Of a DNA stretch of 64,000 nucleotides, positions 43,873 to 56,600 are shown one piece after another (positions within the stretch are counted from its first letter, which is position 1; each line of letters starts with the position of its first letter). The DNA is taken from contig OY720345.1 of the NCBI GenBank assembly GCA_963082975.1, forward strand, positions 13,046,491 through 13,110,490, written 5' to 3'. The notes beneath the pieces were generated by a model. That model was not told where the DNA came from. It did no database searches and saw only the letters and a list, made by a program, of their open reading frames with translations. The translations under genes were made by a program, and so were the position numbers. Source of the DNA: Labia minor (lineage: Eukaryota > Arthropoda > Insecta > Dermaptera > Spongiphoridae).

Positions 43873-44457
43873 AATAAGCTGGAGTGTCTCCACTCGACTA
43901 TCTCGCAAATTTGAATTGGATTAAATAACATATATTATATTTAAATTAAATTTAATTAGTTATAAATTATAAATTAAAATTAATAAATAATATTTATTAA
44001 ACCAGCGCGTGTTTTGCTCTTTATTGATGGCCCCACATCACGTGCTGGGATGTCATTTGCAGTGTTAAAAAATTAATTCTGCTACTTTCAAAGGTTCAAT
44101 CAAGCTGAAATTCTATATATAGCAGTTTTATACAATCTTTAATCATATGAAAAATTATTAAACATATATCTTTATTTTTACGATCACTTTAGATGAAAAA
44201 AAAAAAACGTTGTAGATAATGACCCTCTTCCGGTCGAGCTACATTTCTCAAAAGTTGATACAAAACTACGAATTTTGAATAATGCCCGTATACCAAATTT
44301 CATGATTCTAGCTCAAAACGTTTTTGAGTAATCTTATCTATTATACATACACACACAAATCTAGACACACAGACATTTTTCTCAACCTTAGTGAAAATGA
44401 TTCAGGAACCTTCCAAACGTATAAAAACATCAAATTCTCGACATCTGGCGAGATTGT
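43873..44457 (-). mobile_element. HA element copy 8
   Basis: The minus-strand right end is complete (GAGTGGAGACACTCCAGCTTATTT). At the left end about 30 bp of the hairpin region (TAGTATTGCGATCACG and adjoining bases) is deleted, joining GCGAGAT... directly to GTCGAGAATTTG; only ACAATCTCGCCAGATGTC is left. Confidence 0.87.
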
Positions 44458-45161
44458 AAAAATAAATATTTGAGGAGGTGAAATTAAACCAGAAATATTA
44501 ACTGACTAGCTTACTATTCTTTTTTATTTGATTTATTTAAAATAATTATTAATTTTAAAATTAAATCTTATTTCTATGATGTGTGTAATAACTAATTTCA
44601 TTTAATTAATTAAAGTAAAATTATGTACTTATATATATATAATTCCTATAATTAATATTAATTTTATATTTATTATAAACCATTCTGAGTGATGATTTCA
44701 CAGTGACTCAGATATTTAATTCAGAGTTTATAAAAGTATGATTTACAGACAATTTAAAGATGGCTTGAAATATTAAATTCTAAGCAATGTATGTATGTAT
44801 ACCTTTTCATACAAGAAATATATATTATAAATAGATTTAATATAAAAACTGGTTGTTTAGAAAGATATGTTAAGAATTGTGATGATTGGAGAGTTTTATA
44901 CCAAAAATATAATAATTTATTTTAATATTTATTGATATAGCCCAGGCATGTCGAACCTTTTTCAATGCCTGTGCCACAAAATTATAATAAACCTTTTTGA
45001 AGTAACTAACACATGCCATGATTTTTTTCTCCACCACATGTACCCCTTTTAGCTTGAATATATAATGAAATATTTTTATATAACTTGTAATTATCCTGTA
45101 TAAAAGTGTTATAATTTTAAATATTAAACTTTATACCAAAAAAATAAAATGATTATTAAAT
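44458..45161. other. AT-rich DNA with a hAT-like end
   Basis: Mostly A/T. CAGGCATGTCGAACCTTTTT at 44947 with GTGCCACAAAA further on resembles the left end of a hAT MITE; no right end was found before HB copy 3. Confidence 0.45.
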
Positions 45162-45814
45162 AAGTTGACCTGTGTCCAGGTCCGAACCGACCGACGGTTT
45201 GAAATAAATTAATTTCCAGCTACAGAAACAATTTCAAATAATTTTAATATATCTATTAATGTAATAAAAAACAGATATGGATATAACATAAATATTTTTA
45301 ATTTTATTTTATTTATAATATATAGCTGAGGTAGCCGGCGTTGCCGGCGTTACCCGAGGCTGTGACGTCATGAAGGGCTGGGTGACGTCATATAATTTTA
45401 AATTAAGAAAAACATAATGAAGATGATTTTTCCCGAGGAAAAAACCAATACATTTGTGGTGATATGTAAAAAAATCTCCTTATGTGAAGAAAATAACCCT
45501 TCCCTTCTTATCGTCGATCGCTAATACTACCACTTCCGGTTTCCGGATTTGCACCAAAAGTTGATCAATTCATCCCACTGATGCATTAAGTAAATATACC
45601 AAATTTCATCAAAATCCGTTAAGCCGTTCAGGCTGTACACATCTATACGGACGGACGGACGGACAGACGGACAGACGGACAGACGGACGGACAGACATCA
45701 TGCTAAAAATACTTTTTTCTGTTAAGAAAATGCATGATTCGTGGAGATATGTAAAAATATCCACATGTGAAATTTGGTGTGAAAACAATACCTCCCTTAC
45801 TATCGTCGGTCGGT
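45162..45814 (-). mobile_element. HB element copy 3, complete
   Basis: Minus-strand start ACCGACCGACGATAGTAAGG and end CCGTCGGTCGGTTCGGACCT plus hairpin partner and CAACTTATTT. Minisatellite of GGAC/AGAC units at about 45653-45692. Near 45325-45355 it carries an extra GC-rich insert (GTAGCCGGCGTTGCCGGCGT) not seen in copies 1 and 2. Confidence 0.87.
45363..45390 (-). promoter_or_regulatory. Paired TGACGTCA sites in HB copy 3
   Basis: TGACGTCA at 45363-45370 and 45383-45390, again 20 bp apart, with a different 12-nt spacer sequence from copy 2. Confidence 0.6.
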
Positions 45815-47040
45815 AAAAATTTGGAATTTATATGTGGTAAAAAAATATATCTTTCTTAAAAATTGTATATCATTTTTTTTATTTTTATTGAATGGAAATT
45901 CTTTAATTGATTTTAATTTGTGTAGTCTTTAGTTGTTGATAATGACCAAAAAGCAAAATTTAAATCTAATTCCGTGAACCACTTACGTTTTCTTGTTTTG
46001 ACAATGCTATGTTAAATTCTAGACAAAGATTGCGATTCTGGCACTATTCTCCTACCGTCCTTTGGACAATGTAAAGCTTTGTTAAGCTTGATATAAATTT
46101 TAAAATGAATGTTGAATGTTTTTATACTTCTAATTTTATAGAATGTTTTTTAAAACTTTATTTGATACATTTTCAATGAACAGAAATAATAATAATTTCA
46201 ATAATTTTATATTATATTCATTTGGTATATATTATTTTTTAAAATTTTAATTATTTTTTAAAATTCAATCCTTTCTATTTTTTTGATTATTAACATTTTA
46301 AATGAATATAAAATTTAATTAAAATATATAAATCCAGTGTAAATATAATTTTTATTGAACATATTTTTTATTTAAATAAATAATAATTACATTAACTTTA
46401 GTTTTAACTTTAAATATTTGAATACTTACAATAATATGTCTTAAAACTTGAAAAATGATTAGAATGAAAAAATTGAATAATTTTTACAAAAATTTACATA
46501 GTTAACAATGGGTGTACTATACGAACAAATTGATAATTTGAATATTTTATTATTATTATTATTATATTATATTATTTAAATTTTATAATGACTAAATTTA
46601 AAATATAATAAAATGTTTACTTTCATTTTTTCTTCATTTATTTTTATAGATTTATATATATAAAATATTTAGAAATAGTTTTTGTAATAAATTTTTAAAA
46701 ATATAGATCACAAAGATTATAAATTTATATTAAGATGCAAGTAATTTGTTTATTTATATAGGTATTTTCTTTTATAATTTATTTTAATTATGGATCATAT
46801 AATAAATATTTGTATATATGACATAGATTTCAATTTATATTATTATTAATGAATTGATAATTATTTTTGAAATTTTGTAAAATTTTATAATAGGTTAGTT
46901 TCTTTAATTAAAGCAATTAATATTATTATTTATTGAATTTTAATAAATTTAATTAAACTTTTAATTAATTTAATTTAAATTAATTTATTAATTAACTTTA
47001 TTTATTAATTGATTTGTAGTAATTCATTTAGTCTCTACTT
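45815..47040. other. AT-rich DNA without recognised feature
   Basis: A/T-rich with one mixed patch at 45960-46085 lacking any coding or repeat signature. Confidence 0.5.
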
Positions 47041-47356
47041 CTTATTCTCTCTCATTTTGCATATATATTTTCTCTATTGGGATAAAAAAAAATAGAGTCG
47101 TATCGACTCGAGCATAGAGAGAAGAGATGCTGGAAAGACTAAGGGAGGAGGTGAAAGGACAAAGGGTTGGTTTTCTGGAATGAATATTCATGATCTATCT
47201 AAGCGAAATAGAGGTAGGGGTAGGAGGGTTTGGTTGATGATCCCGAAGGGTTGGTTGGTTTATCCTATTGCACGCCCTTCGAACCCTTCAATTTCGTCCA
47301 AGCTCTGGGCTTTATATGTATTTTAAGTTTATTAGAAGAACAAGCACTTACATAAC

Positions 47357-47409
<53 letters not shown>

Positions 47410-47410
47410 A
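47041..47410. repeat. Mixed island 13 and (TA)n
   Basis: Purine-rich patch 47110-47260 (GGTAGGGGTAGGAGGGTTTGG) followed by (TA)24 at 47360-47407. No gene. Confidence 0.5.
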
Positions 47411-47658
47411 ATCTATACAATATATGTTCTTATGTATTTATAATAAAGATAGAAAATGCATTAGAATAGGGAGTGAATTTTAAATTATGTTTTTCATAAT
47501 TTTTGATTTATTGTAAAATACATGTAATACAGTGGAAAAGAATAATAAAAATTGATAGATTCAAAGAAGGAACCAGCAAGTGATTTATGTAAATTTTATT
47601 TAATTTAAATTCTAATTTTTCGGATGACAAAATAATCAAAAAGTAAAATTTTATATAA

Positions 47659-47931
47659 AAAAAACCTCAGACGCCTACGCAAGGACAACGCCTATCAAGT
47701 CGGTTATATCAATGAGGTGTCCTATGATCAGTAGAACGGGTCCTATCAACCTTTGTCTAGATTTTCTTGATCGGAGGTGCTACTTTTTATCAAATAACTT
47801 CTCAATTTTGATCCTGGAGGCTGGGTTGATTTTGTCCAATACCCCCACTAGAGAAATTCCCTTGCCGGGATTTGAACCCGGGACCATGAGAATGTGAGCC
47901 AGCTACTCTACCTCCCACCCTGTGGCGCATT
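47659..47931 (-). mobile_element. tRNA-derived SINE, family S1 copy 2
   Basis: Perfect 15-bp target duplication TAAAATTTTATATAA at 47644-47658 and 47932-47946. The minus strand runs GCGCCACAGGGTGGGAGGTA, A-box region GGTAGAGTAGCTGGCTC, B box GGTTCAAATCC, body as in 21456-21753, ending CTGAGG plus a T run. The short frame spanning 47712-47897 on the plus strand is an artefact of the SINE. Confidence 0.9.
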
Positions 47932-47946
47932 TAAAATTTTATATAA

Positions 47947-48041
47947 TTATAATTATATAATTTTTTTTATTTCTGATATATATATATATATAAATTTATA
48001 TAAATCATTTAATTAGAAACAAACTAATAAAATAAATATAA

Positions 48042-48079
<38 letters not shown>

Positions 48080-48369
48080 TTATTATTAAATTATTATAGA
48101 TTATTAAATTATGACTAAAATTTATATCATATAAAATAAACAAATTATTCAAAAATTGAGAAATTTTTCCCCAAGTTCCTTAGAGTTTTTTGTGGTGTAT
48201 TTCTATTCTATTTTTTAAATGTTAGAATACTTCTAATATAATTCTTATAATTCTTATAACATTGGAAGATGGAACCATATTTTTATGTGTGGAGCAATTT
48301 CTATTGAATTTACACAATTGACTTGATTAAAAATATTAAAATGTGATTCAAAGTTTTTTGTGTGAGGTT
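47947..48369. other. AT-rich DNA with (TA)n
   Basis: (TA)n at about 47977-47991 and 48048-48074; the rest is A/T-rich without features. Confidence 0.5.
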
Positions 48370-48725
48370 TAGAAGAAATGAGAGATTAATAACCTGTGGG
48401 GTAATACGAGGGTGGAGTGGGTGATGGGTAGTTGGGGTTAAAGCTAAACATAAAGAAATCATAACTCAATTTGAAAGTTGTCCTCTAATGTCCCAGGTCG
48501 ATGCGTTTAATTCATTTTAAACGAGAATTTAGAGATTGACATGCCACATTTAATGGTGTTGTTGTTGTTGTTGTTGTTTAAACTTTAGCGAAAATTCTAA
48601 ATGTTGTACAGAATTTAATACACTCAAGCGTGTTGCAAACACCTGGATTATGATAAACGTTGAATTGTAAACGAATGACCCTAATCTCTCTCCCACCCCC
48701 CCTCTCCATCCCTTCAAATGATATC
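48370..48725. repeat. Mixed island 14
   Basis: G-rich patch 48395-48440, (GTT)n at 48558-48580 and C-rich patch near 48692-48712. No transposon end or coding domain. Confidence 0.5.
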
Positions 48726-49080
48726 ATTAATAAATAGTCAATTTATTAATATAGATAATAATAATTAAAACAAAATATAAAATAAAATTAAAATAATATA
48801 CTAAGAAATCATTAATATTTTTGTTATTGTTTTTACAAAATTGGATTGATACTCTATATAAAGTATATAATTAATTTAAAACCTTAATTGATTTTAAAAC
48901 TAAATTAAAAATAAAATCAATCGATGCTCTATAAAAGTGTTCATCCTTCTCCTTATACACACACAAACATTATGAATATTAAAACAAATACATATACTAT
49001 ATGTATAAACTAAATAGTTTTATTCATTTTTTCATTCAATTCTCACCCATTTAGAACCCTTGAAATTAAAATTATATTAA
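48726..49080. other. AT-rich DNA without recognised feature
   Basis: A/T-rich spacer before the TA-flanked MITE. Confidence 0.5.
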
Positions 49081-49082
49081 TA

Positions 49083-49470
49083 GGGTAAATCATATAGTCG
49101 TTGGCCCCCTTAAGCAATTCCTAGCAGTCTTTAATGCATATCTTGGCAAATTTCGGAACAATCTGTGTCAAATTAGAAATTTCCAGAACATATGATAGAT
49201 ACTATGAGCAGTTTGATGAATAAAAAAAAAAATCATTTTCTAATGACATTTTCAATAAGCACTTTTAAAAAAAAATCCTAAAAAAACAGTTATTTGCCCC
49301 CTGTCATAGTTATATAGTAGGTATTACTAAAGTGATTATACAACCTACAACAAACGATTACATAACCATAGTTAATAGCGCAATTTTTAAAATAAAAATC
49401 TCTTATTATTTGTGTTTTAGTGATAGGGGGCCAATGACTGCCTCGGGGCCAACGACTGTAAACTTTACCC
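49083..49470. mobile_element. TA-flanked MITE, 388 bp
   Basis: Inverted ends GGGTAAATCATATAGTCGTT-GGCCCC and GGGGCC-AACGACTGTAAACTTTACCC, flanked by TA at 49081-49082 and 49471-49472. TA duplication suggests Tc1/mariner/pogo-type mobilisation. The interior has GCCCCCTGTCATAG and AGGGGGCCAATGACTG words but no frame. Single copy in the window. Confidence 0.75.
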
Positions 49471-49967
49471 TAATATAATGTATATATTTATTAATTATTA
49501 ATTATTATTAATTATTATATTAGAAAATAGTTACAATATATGATATTTTATATTATATATATTATTAATAATAATAATTTTGAACTAAATAATTAAAATA
49601 AATTCAGCTTAGATGTTTAGTATGTTCACTTTCGAAAATCACCAAACAAATATGTAAGATTTTAATGTTATAATTTCTATATTGAGGGCTCTAAAATATA
49701 ATATCTTATATATAAAATTCTCGTGTCACAAAACTTTGAAATCATACTCCTCCGAAACGGCTTGACCGATTCTTATGAAATTTTTTATGTATATTCAATA
49801 GGTCTCAGGGCATGTCAGACTTCCTTTAGAAAACCGCTAATTGGTAAGGTGTGTCCAGGAAATGCTAATTAATTAAAAATAGTTTAGTTACCATACTAGC
49901 TCATAGAGGCACTGGTGGCAAAAATTTGAAATCTTATATATACCCTTATAAGAAGCTTCTAAACAAA

Positions 49968-50056
49968 AGCGGTTCCTGGCCGAGCGAGCTAGCGCGTCTT
50001 CTTATGACTCAGGGTGCAGGGTGCAACCCTGAGTTCGAAACTTGGAAAGGCACATT
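49968..50056 (+). other. tRNA-like pol III promoter module in Helitron H1
   Basis: A-box-like TGGCCGAGCGAGCTAGCG and B-box-like GAGTTCGAAAC about 45 nt later, with a GGGTGCAGGGTGCAACCC inner repeat. The H2 counterpart (about 52367-52440) has the same boxes with a 14-nt shorter middle. It resembles tRNA(Leu/Ser)-type SINE heads; whether it is transcribed is unknown. Confidence 0.55.
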
Positions 50057-50149
50057 TTTTTCTTTAAGTATTATATATTTTTTTTTTAAATTTATTAATT
50101 TTTATTATTTTAATATTTTATTAAATTAAATTTTATTATTAAATTTTAT

Positions 50150-50380
50150 TTTATTAAATTAATAATTATGTCAATTAATTTTTTCTGCATAAATAAACAT
50201 ATATAAAAAACTATATAAAATTTGAATTTTCATTCATTCATTTAAAATGATATTAAAATATTCCTTTGAAATATAATAAATAATTAAATTAATCCCTACT
50301 AGGGCCTCGGGGGGGGGGGGGAGGTAACTTTCTCTTTTTGGAAAAACCCATAATGCCATCCCCAGCTCGACTATCTATAT
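50150..50380 (+). repeat. hAT 5'-region fragment captured by Helitron H1
   Basis: ATTATGTCAATTAATTTTTT, AAATAAACATATATAAAAAA, CTATATAAAATTTGAATTTT and CATTCATTCATTTAAAAT match the hAT copy at 53845-53950 almost base for base. Further on, CCCTACTAGGG-CCTCGGGG-GAGG parallels CCCCTCTTAGGGGCTCGG-GGGGAGG. It is diverged, so captured earlier than the intact insertion in H2. Confidence 0.78.
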
Positions 50381-51234
50381 ATAAAAAAAGGTTTTTGTCT
50401 GCATATTGCTCAGAATTTAAAAATTATTATAATATTTCACTTTTTATTTTAAATTCTAATATTTAAATATCAATTAAATTAAATAATTTATTCTAAAAGT
50501 TCTCATTTAAATTTATTTAATAAAATATTTAGATCATATTTAACTTAATTTTTATTTATTATTCTTTCTATATAATTGAATATTTCTTCTTTTCTATTTG
50601 AAAGTGAAAGCTTAAAAAAACTGAATATATTATTTTTAAACTTTTATCAATACAAAAATATTTTCAAAACTTCAATTAAAATGACAAAATTTTATTATTT
50701 TTGTTTTTGTTTCAATTATTAATTACAAATATATTTTAAGTGCAAAAATGATTTCTTGGTTAATTAAAATATGTTTTTTAGACAAATGATATTACGAGAT
50801 GTTTTAAATTTATGTCTTTTTTATTTTGAGTATTTTTTTTTAAAATTAAAATTTGTTTTAAATCAAAATTATTGTATTCTATTATATTTTTTTATTAATA
50901 GACTTCTTTTTTTTATTTTTAATTTTTAATAAATTCTCTTTTTTGATATGATATTAATAAAAAATAATATTCAATTGTATTTAAATTTAAAAATTAGAAT
51001 ATTTGAATTTTTTTAAATTTTAACACATGTAATCATCAATCATATGGATAACGAATGGAACATTTTGAAAATCAAGTTGGTATTAAATTCAGAAAAAAAT
51101 ACTGATATATAGAATATAATAGACCATTCGAATATAATTTAAAACTATTTATCTCCTTTTATTTTAAATTTAAAAAAAGGGAGTGTTAAGAAATTAATAT
51201 GCCTGGATAGGTAAATGGGCTGGAAGAGGAGATA

Positions 51235-51875
51235 ATTTATAATTTTCTTCTAATTCAGATTGAAATTAATGGTGATAAGAAAAAATATTTAGTAACAAAA
51301 TCTATATACAAAATGTAGAATTTGAATATGTAGAAAAATTGAATGTAATCACGAAGGATAATAATATTTGAGAAGAATATATATATTTAAATCGAAGTTG
51401 TACTCGGGAAACGCCTGTTATCATGCAGTAAAGAGGCTTATCTCATCAAAATTATTATCAAAAGGAATCAAAATTAAAATATATAAACCAATTATTTTGC
51501 CTTTTGTATTATATGGGTGGGACGCAAAGGTCTATGACCCTGGGAGATGAGAGTAGATCCAGAGTATTCTTTCCAGCATTTATTGGCCAAAGAAAGATGA
51601 GGTCACCGGGGAATGGCGGAGACTGCACATCGAGGAATTGCATGACCTCTATGCATCTTCAGAAATAGTTAGGGTTATAAAAGCGAAAAAGCTGCGATAG
51701 GCAGGGGACGCGGCTAGAATGGGAGAGGAAAAAGATTTTGGATTGGAAAACGTCCGCTTGGAAGACCAAGGACGTGTAGGAAGGGACGTAAGAGAGATGG
51801 GACAAGGGCTCAGGATAGGGACACTTGGAGAAATGTGGTTGCTGCGGCCTAGAACTTTCGAGTTCCTTAGAGTCA
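51235..51875 (+). pseudogene. LINE RT C-terminus and 3' end captured by Helitron H1
   Basis: Frames read GNACYHAVKRLISSKLLSKG then IKIKIYKPIILPFVLYGW (the typical GNACYYAV--LLSS-LLS and TIILPVVLYG blocks), then a shifted GQRKMRSPGNGG, AARMGEE-like and RPLGRPRT segments. The fragment is shared with 5319-5463 and 38998-39420. Interrupted by stops; no activity possible. Confidence 0.85.
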
Positions 51876-52524
51876 CATAGATAGATAGATATAACATATA
51901 CAATAATAATATATATAATTAATTTAGTGATTAAATTAAAATGTATTTTAAATAAAAGAACACAAAAAGAAATGAATGTTTTATGTAATATACTGATTGA
52001 AACAAAATGGATGAAAACCTTTTACTCGGGGGGGGGGGGGTACAGGGGGCGGAGCCCCCGTCTAGGTGCGGAGAGCGCCGAAGGCGCTCGGGGCAGCTAG
52101 TCTTATATATAAAATTCTCGTGTCACAAAACTTTGAAATCATACTCCTCCGAAACGGCTTGACCGATTCTTATGAAATTTTTTATGTATATTCAGTAGGT
52201 CTCAGGGCATGTCAGACTTCCTTTAGAAAACCGCTAATTGGTAAGGTGTGTCCAGGAAATGCTAATTAATTAAAAATAGTTTAGTTACCATACTAGCTCA
52301 TAGAGGCACTGGTGGCAAAAATTTGAAATCTTATATATACCCTTATAAGAAGCTTCTAAACAAAAGCGGTTCCTGGCCGAGCGAGCTAGCGCGTCTTCTT
52401 ATGACTTTGCACCCTGAGTTCGAAACTTGCAAAGGCACATTTTTTTCTTTAAGTATTATATATTTTTTTTTAAAATTTATTAATTTTTATTATTTTAATA
52501 TTTTATTAAATTAAATTTTATTAT

Positions 52525-52660
52525 TAAAATAATTTTATTTTATTAAATTAAATTTTATTATTAAAATAATTTTATTTTATTAAATTAAATTTTATTATTA
52601 AAATAATTTTATTTTATTAAATTAAATTTTATTATTAAAATAATTTTATTTTATTAAATT
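52525..52660. repeat. A/T minisatellite expanded in Helitron H2
   Basis: Units of about 35 bp (TTAAATTAAATTTTATTATT plus AAAATAATTTTATTTTA) repeat about four times. H1 has a single equivalent near 50120-50160. Confidence 0.75.
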
Positions 52661-53655
52661 ATAATATTAAATTTTATTTTATTAAATTAATAATTATGTC
52701 AATTAATTTTTTCTGCATAAATAAACATATATAAAAAACTATATAAAATTTGAATTTTCATTCATTCATTTAAAATGATATTAAAATATTCCTTTGAAAT
52801 ATAATAAATAATTAAATTAATCCCTACTAGGGCCTCGGGGGGGGGGGGGGGGGAGGGGAGGTAACTTTCTCTTTTTGGAAAAACCCATATTGCCATCCCC
52901 AGCTCGACTATCTATATATAAAAAAAAGGTTTTTGTCTGCATATTGCTCAGAATTTAAAAATTATTATAATATTTCACTTTTTATTTTAAATTCTAATAT
53001 TTAAATATCAATTAAATTAAATAATTTATTCTAAAAGTTCTCATTTAAATTTATTTAATAAAATATTTAGATCATATTTAACTTAATTTTTATTTATTCT
53101 TTCTATATAATTGAATATTTCTTCTTTTCTATTTGAAAGTGAAAGCTTAAAAAAACTGAATATATTATTTTTAAACTTTTATCAATACAAAAATATTTTC
53201 AAAACTTCAATTAAAATGACAAAATTTTATTATTTTTGTTTTTGTTTCAATTATTAATTACAAATATATTTTAAGTGCAAAAATGATTTCTTGGTTAATT
53301 AAAATATGTTTTTTAGACAAATGATATAAACGAGATGTTTTAAATTTATGTCTTTTTTATATTGTAATTTTTTTTTAAAATTAAAATTTGTTTTAAATCA
53401 AAATTATTGTATTCTATTATATTTTTTTATTAATAGGCTTCTTTTTTTATTTTTAATTTTTAATAAATTCTCTTTTTTGATATGATATTAATAAAAAATA
53501 ATATTCAATTGTATTTAAATTTAAAAATTAGAATATTTGAATTTTTTTAAATTTTAACACATGTAATCAATCATATGGATAACGAATGGAACATTTTGAA
53601 AATCAAGTTGGTATTAAATTCAGAAAAAAATACTGATATATAGAATGTAATAGAC

Positions 53656-56600
53656 CAGTGGTTCTTAAACTGTGGTCCGCGAACCCCTGGGGGTCCGCGA
53701 AGCCTTTACTGGGGGTCCGCGGTCCTCGGAAAAAAATCATCGTAAAAATATATACATATATAAATATTTAAAGTTCATTGTTTAACTATATCCTCCTAGA
53801 GAATTACGGCTATAATTTAATACTATTAATAATACTATTTTATTTTATTAAATTGATAATTATGTCAATTAATTTTTTGTGAATAAATAAACATATATAA
53901 AAAACTATATATAAAATTTGAATTTTCATCCATTCATTCATTTAAAATCATTTTTCGATTGTTCCTTTAAAATAACCCCTCTTAGGGGCTCGGAAGGGGA
54001 GGCATATAAGGGAATTTTCTTTCACTTTGTTATTGGGGAAAACCAGGGGAGGGGACAGTCTTACCCGGAAAAACCCAAATTGTCAGCGTCCACTCTGGGG
54101 TTTTAAACAGTTTTAAAGCAAATGTTAATTATAAGTTCATTTCTCAACGAGTTGTATCTTTAAATTATTTTTATTAATGTTAATTATAAGTTCATTTCTC
54201 AACGAGTTGTATCTTTAAATTATTTTTATTAATTTAATTAATTATAATTAAATTATAGCTAATAATAGTTTATTATAGCTAATAATTTTTTTTAATTTTT
54301 AGTGTAATTTGCATGATCATTATTTTATAAAAACACTAAACACATTTTGCAATTTCCCAGAAAGGCTGTTTTTGAGAGTAAGTATAAGTTAGTTTTATGA
54401 ATAAAAAATATTTATTTTAATAATATTTTAGAATCAAATTACGAAATTAATAATATTTTAGAATCAAATTACGAAATTAATAATATTTTAGAATCAAATT
54501 ACGAAATTAATAATATTTTAGAATCAAATTACGAAATATATTTATTATATAAATTAATATTCATTTAAAATGATATTAAATCATTTATTTAAAATGATTT
54601 AAAACATTTATTAAAATGATTTAAAACATTCATTTAAAATGATATTAAAACATTCATTTAAAATCATATTAAAACATAGCTAGTAAATAATAATTCGTTA
54701 TATTTATATTATATTTATATTATATTTATATTATTGTAGTTCAATGTTAATAAATTACTCCATAAAATGGATCGTTGGCTACAAACTGGTTCAACACAGA
54801 AACGGAAAGAATCAGATGATGAGGCATCAACAGCAAACTCTACCAAGAAACGCAAAACTAGAAAATATTCGGATGATTATTTATCATTTGGATTTACTTA
54901 TATTTGCAACAATGATGTGGAAAGACCAGTCTGCGTTCTATGTCAGGAAAGTTTATCCAATGAAAGTATGAAACCTGCTAATCTCAGACGTCATTTACAA
55001 ACAAAGCACAGCGAGCATGTTAGTAAGTCTATCGAATTTTTTAAAATGAAAAAAGAAGAACTTAATTCAAGTCAGAAATTGATGGTAAAGACGGGATCTG
55101 GTGGTATGAGTAAGAAAGCAGTAATGGCATCATATGAAGTAGCTCTACTTATTGCTAAAGCAGGAAAGCCGCATAATATAGCAGAGCAATTAATTCTTCC
55201 TGCTACAAAAGTAATTACAAATATAATGTTAGGAACTAAAGCAGCAAACGATATAAATTTGATTTCATTATCAAATGATACGGTTAAGAATAGGATTGAA
55301 GACATGTCATGTAATATAAAAGAAGAATTAATATCGAGAGTGCGCAAAAGTCACTATTACTCATTACAATTGGATGAAAGTACTGATGTCACTAATAATG
55401 CCAATTTGTTAGCTTTCATTAGATATGAGTTTGAAAATCAAATACAAGAAGATGTATTGTTTTGTGATTCACTACCTTCACGAACGACAGCTAATGACAT
55501 ATTTAACAGTTTGAATAATTTTATAACCGAAAATGAAATAGAGTGGCCAAAATGTGTTGGAATTTGCACTGATGGTGCTCGTGCAATGTCAGGTACAAGA
55601 ACTGGATTGATTGCTCTTATTAAAAATGTTGCGCCTCAGGTTGTTTGGAATCATTGCTGCATTCACAGAGAATCATTAGCAGCCAAAAATATGTCACCAG
55701 ATTTGAAAAGAACATTAGACGAAGTAGTTAAAATTGTCAATTTCATTAAGGCTCGTCCACTTAATTCCAGAGTTTTTAAAATTTTGTGTGAGGAAATGGG
55801 TAGTCAACATACACATTTATTATTACATACAGATGTACGTTGGTTGTCCCGCGGGAAAGTACTCATTCGCCTTTTTGAGCTTCGAGATGAAATACGATTG
55901 TTTTTAATAGATGCGCATTTTGAACTGACCGAATGTTTCAATGATTTTATCTGGTTAGCTAAGGTGGCTTACTTGACTGATATTTTTACAAAATTGAACG
56001 AACTTAATTTGAGCCTGCAAGGTACTGTTGTAAATATATTTAAAGTTGAAGATAAAATAGAAGCAATGATTAAAAAAATCGACTTGTGGTCGAAACGCAT
56101 CCAGAACGGTGTATATGAGTCTTTTCCAACTCTCAATGATTTCATAGAAAGCTCCAGTGAAAAATTGCTTAATCAAACGCGTCAATTATTTGTTGAACAT
56201 TTAATTACTTTGAAAAGCAACTTCAGGAAGTATTTTTCTACTCCTGATCCTTGCAATAACTGGATCAGAGATCCATTTAATATGGAAATTACAAATGCTA
56301 AACATTTATCTGCACCTGAACAAGATATTCTCGTGGAATTATCATGTGATACAACTTATAAACTAAAATTTAACAAAACTGAATTGAGCAACTTTTGGTT
56401 ACTTCTCAGGTCAGATTATCCTGCGCTTGCAAATAAAGCACTTCAACACTTGATTCCATTCTGCACAACATATTTATGCGAACAAGCTTTTTCGGTACTA
56501 TTTTATATTAAGTCTAAATATAGAAACAAATTAAATGTAGAGCCGGATCTTAGATTAAAAGTTTCCAATATTAAGCCAGATATTGAGATTCTTGTTTCAA

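Larger units (their letters stand above)
49704..52100 (+). mobile_element. Helitron H1 (2397 bp), first of a tandem pair
   Basis: 5' end TCTTATATATAAAATTCTCG preceded by A (49703). The 3' end has two consecutive hairpins, GGGGGC-GGA-GCCCCC (52045-52059) and GAGCGCC-GAA-GGCGCTC (52073-52089), then GGGGCAG and CTAG (52097-52100). No Rep/helicase code, so non-autonomous. Content in order: tRNA-like module (49968-50056), a block derived from the hAT 5' region (about 50150-50380), A/T-rich DNA, and a LINE 3' fragment (51235-51875). The next base starts H2 directly. Confidence 0.93.

Noticed and set aside
51649-51903. Minus-strand 84-codon frame (and 57544-57876)
   Set aside because: Antisense of the captured LINE tail; duplicated only because the Helitron is.
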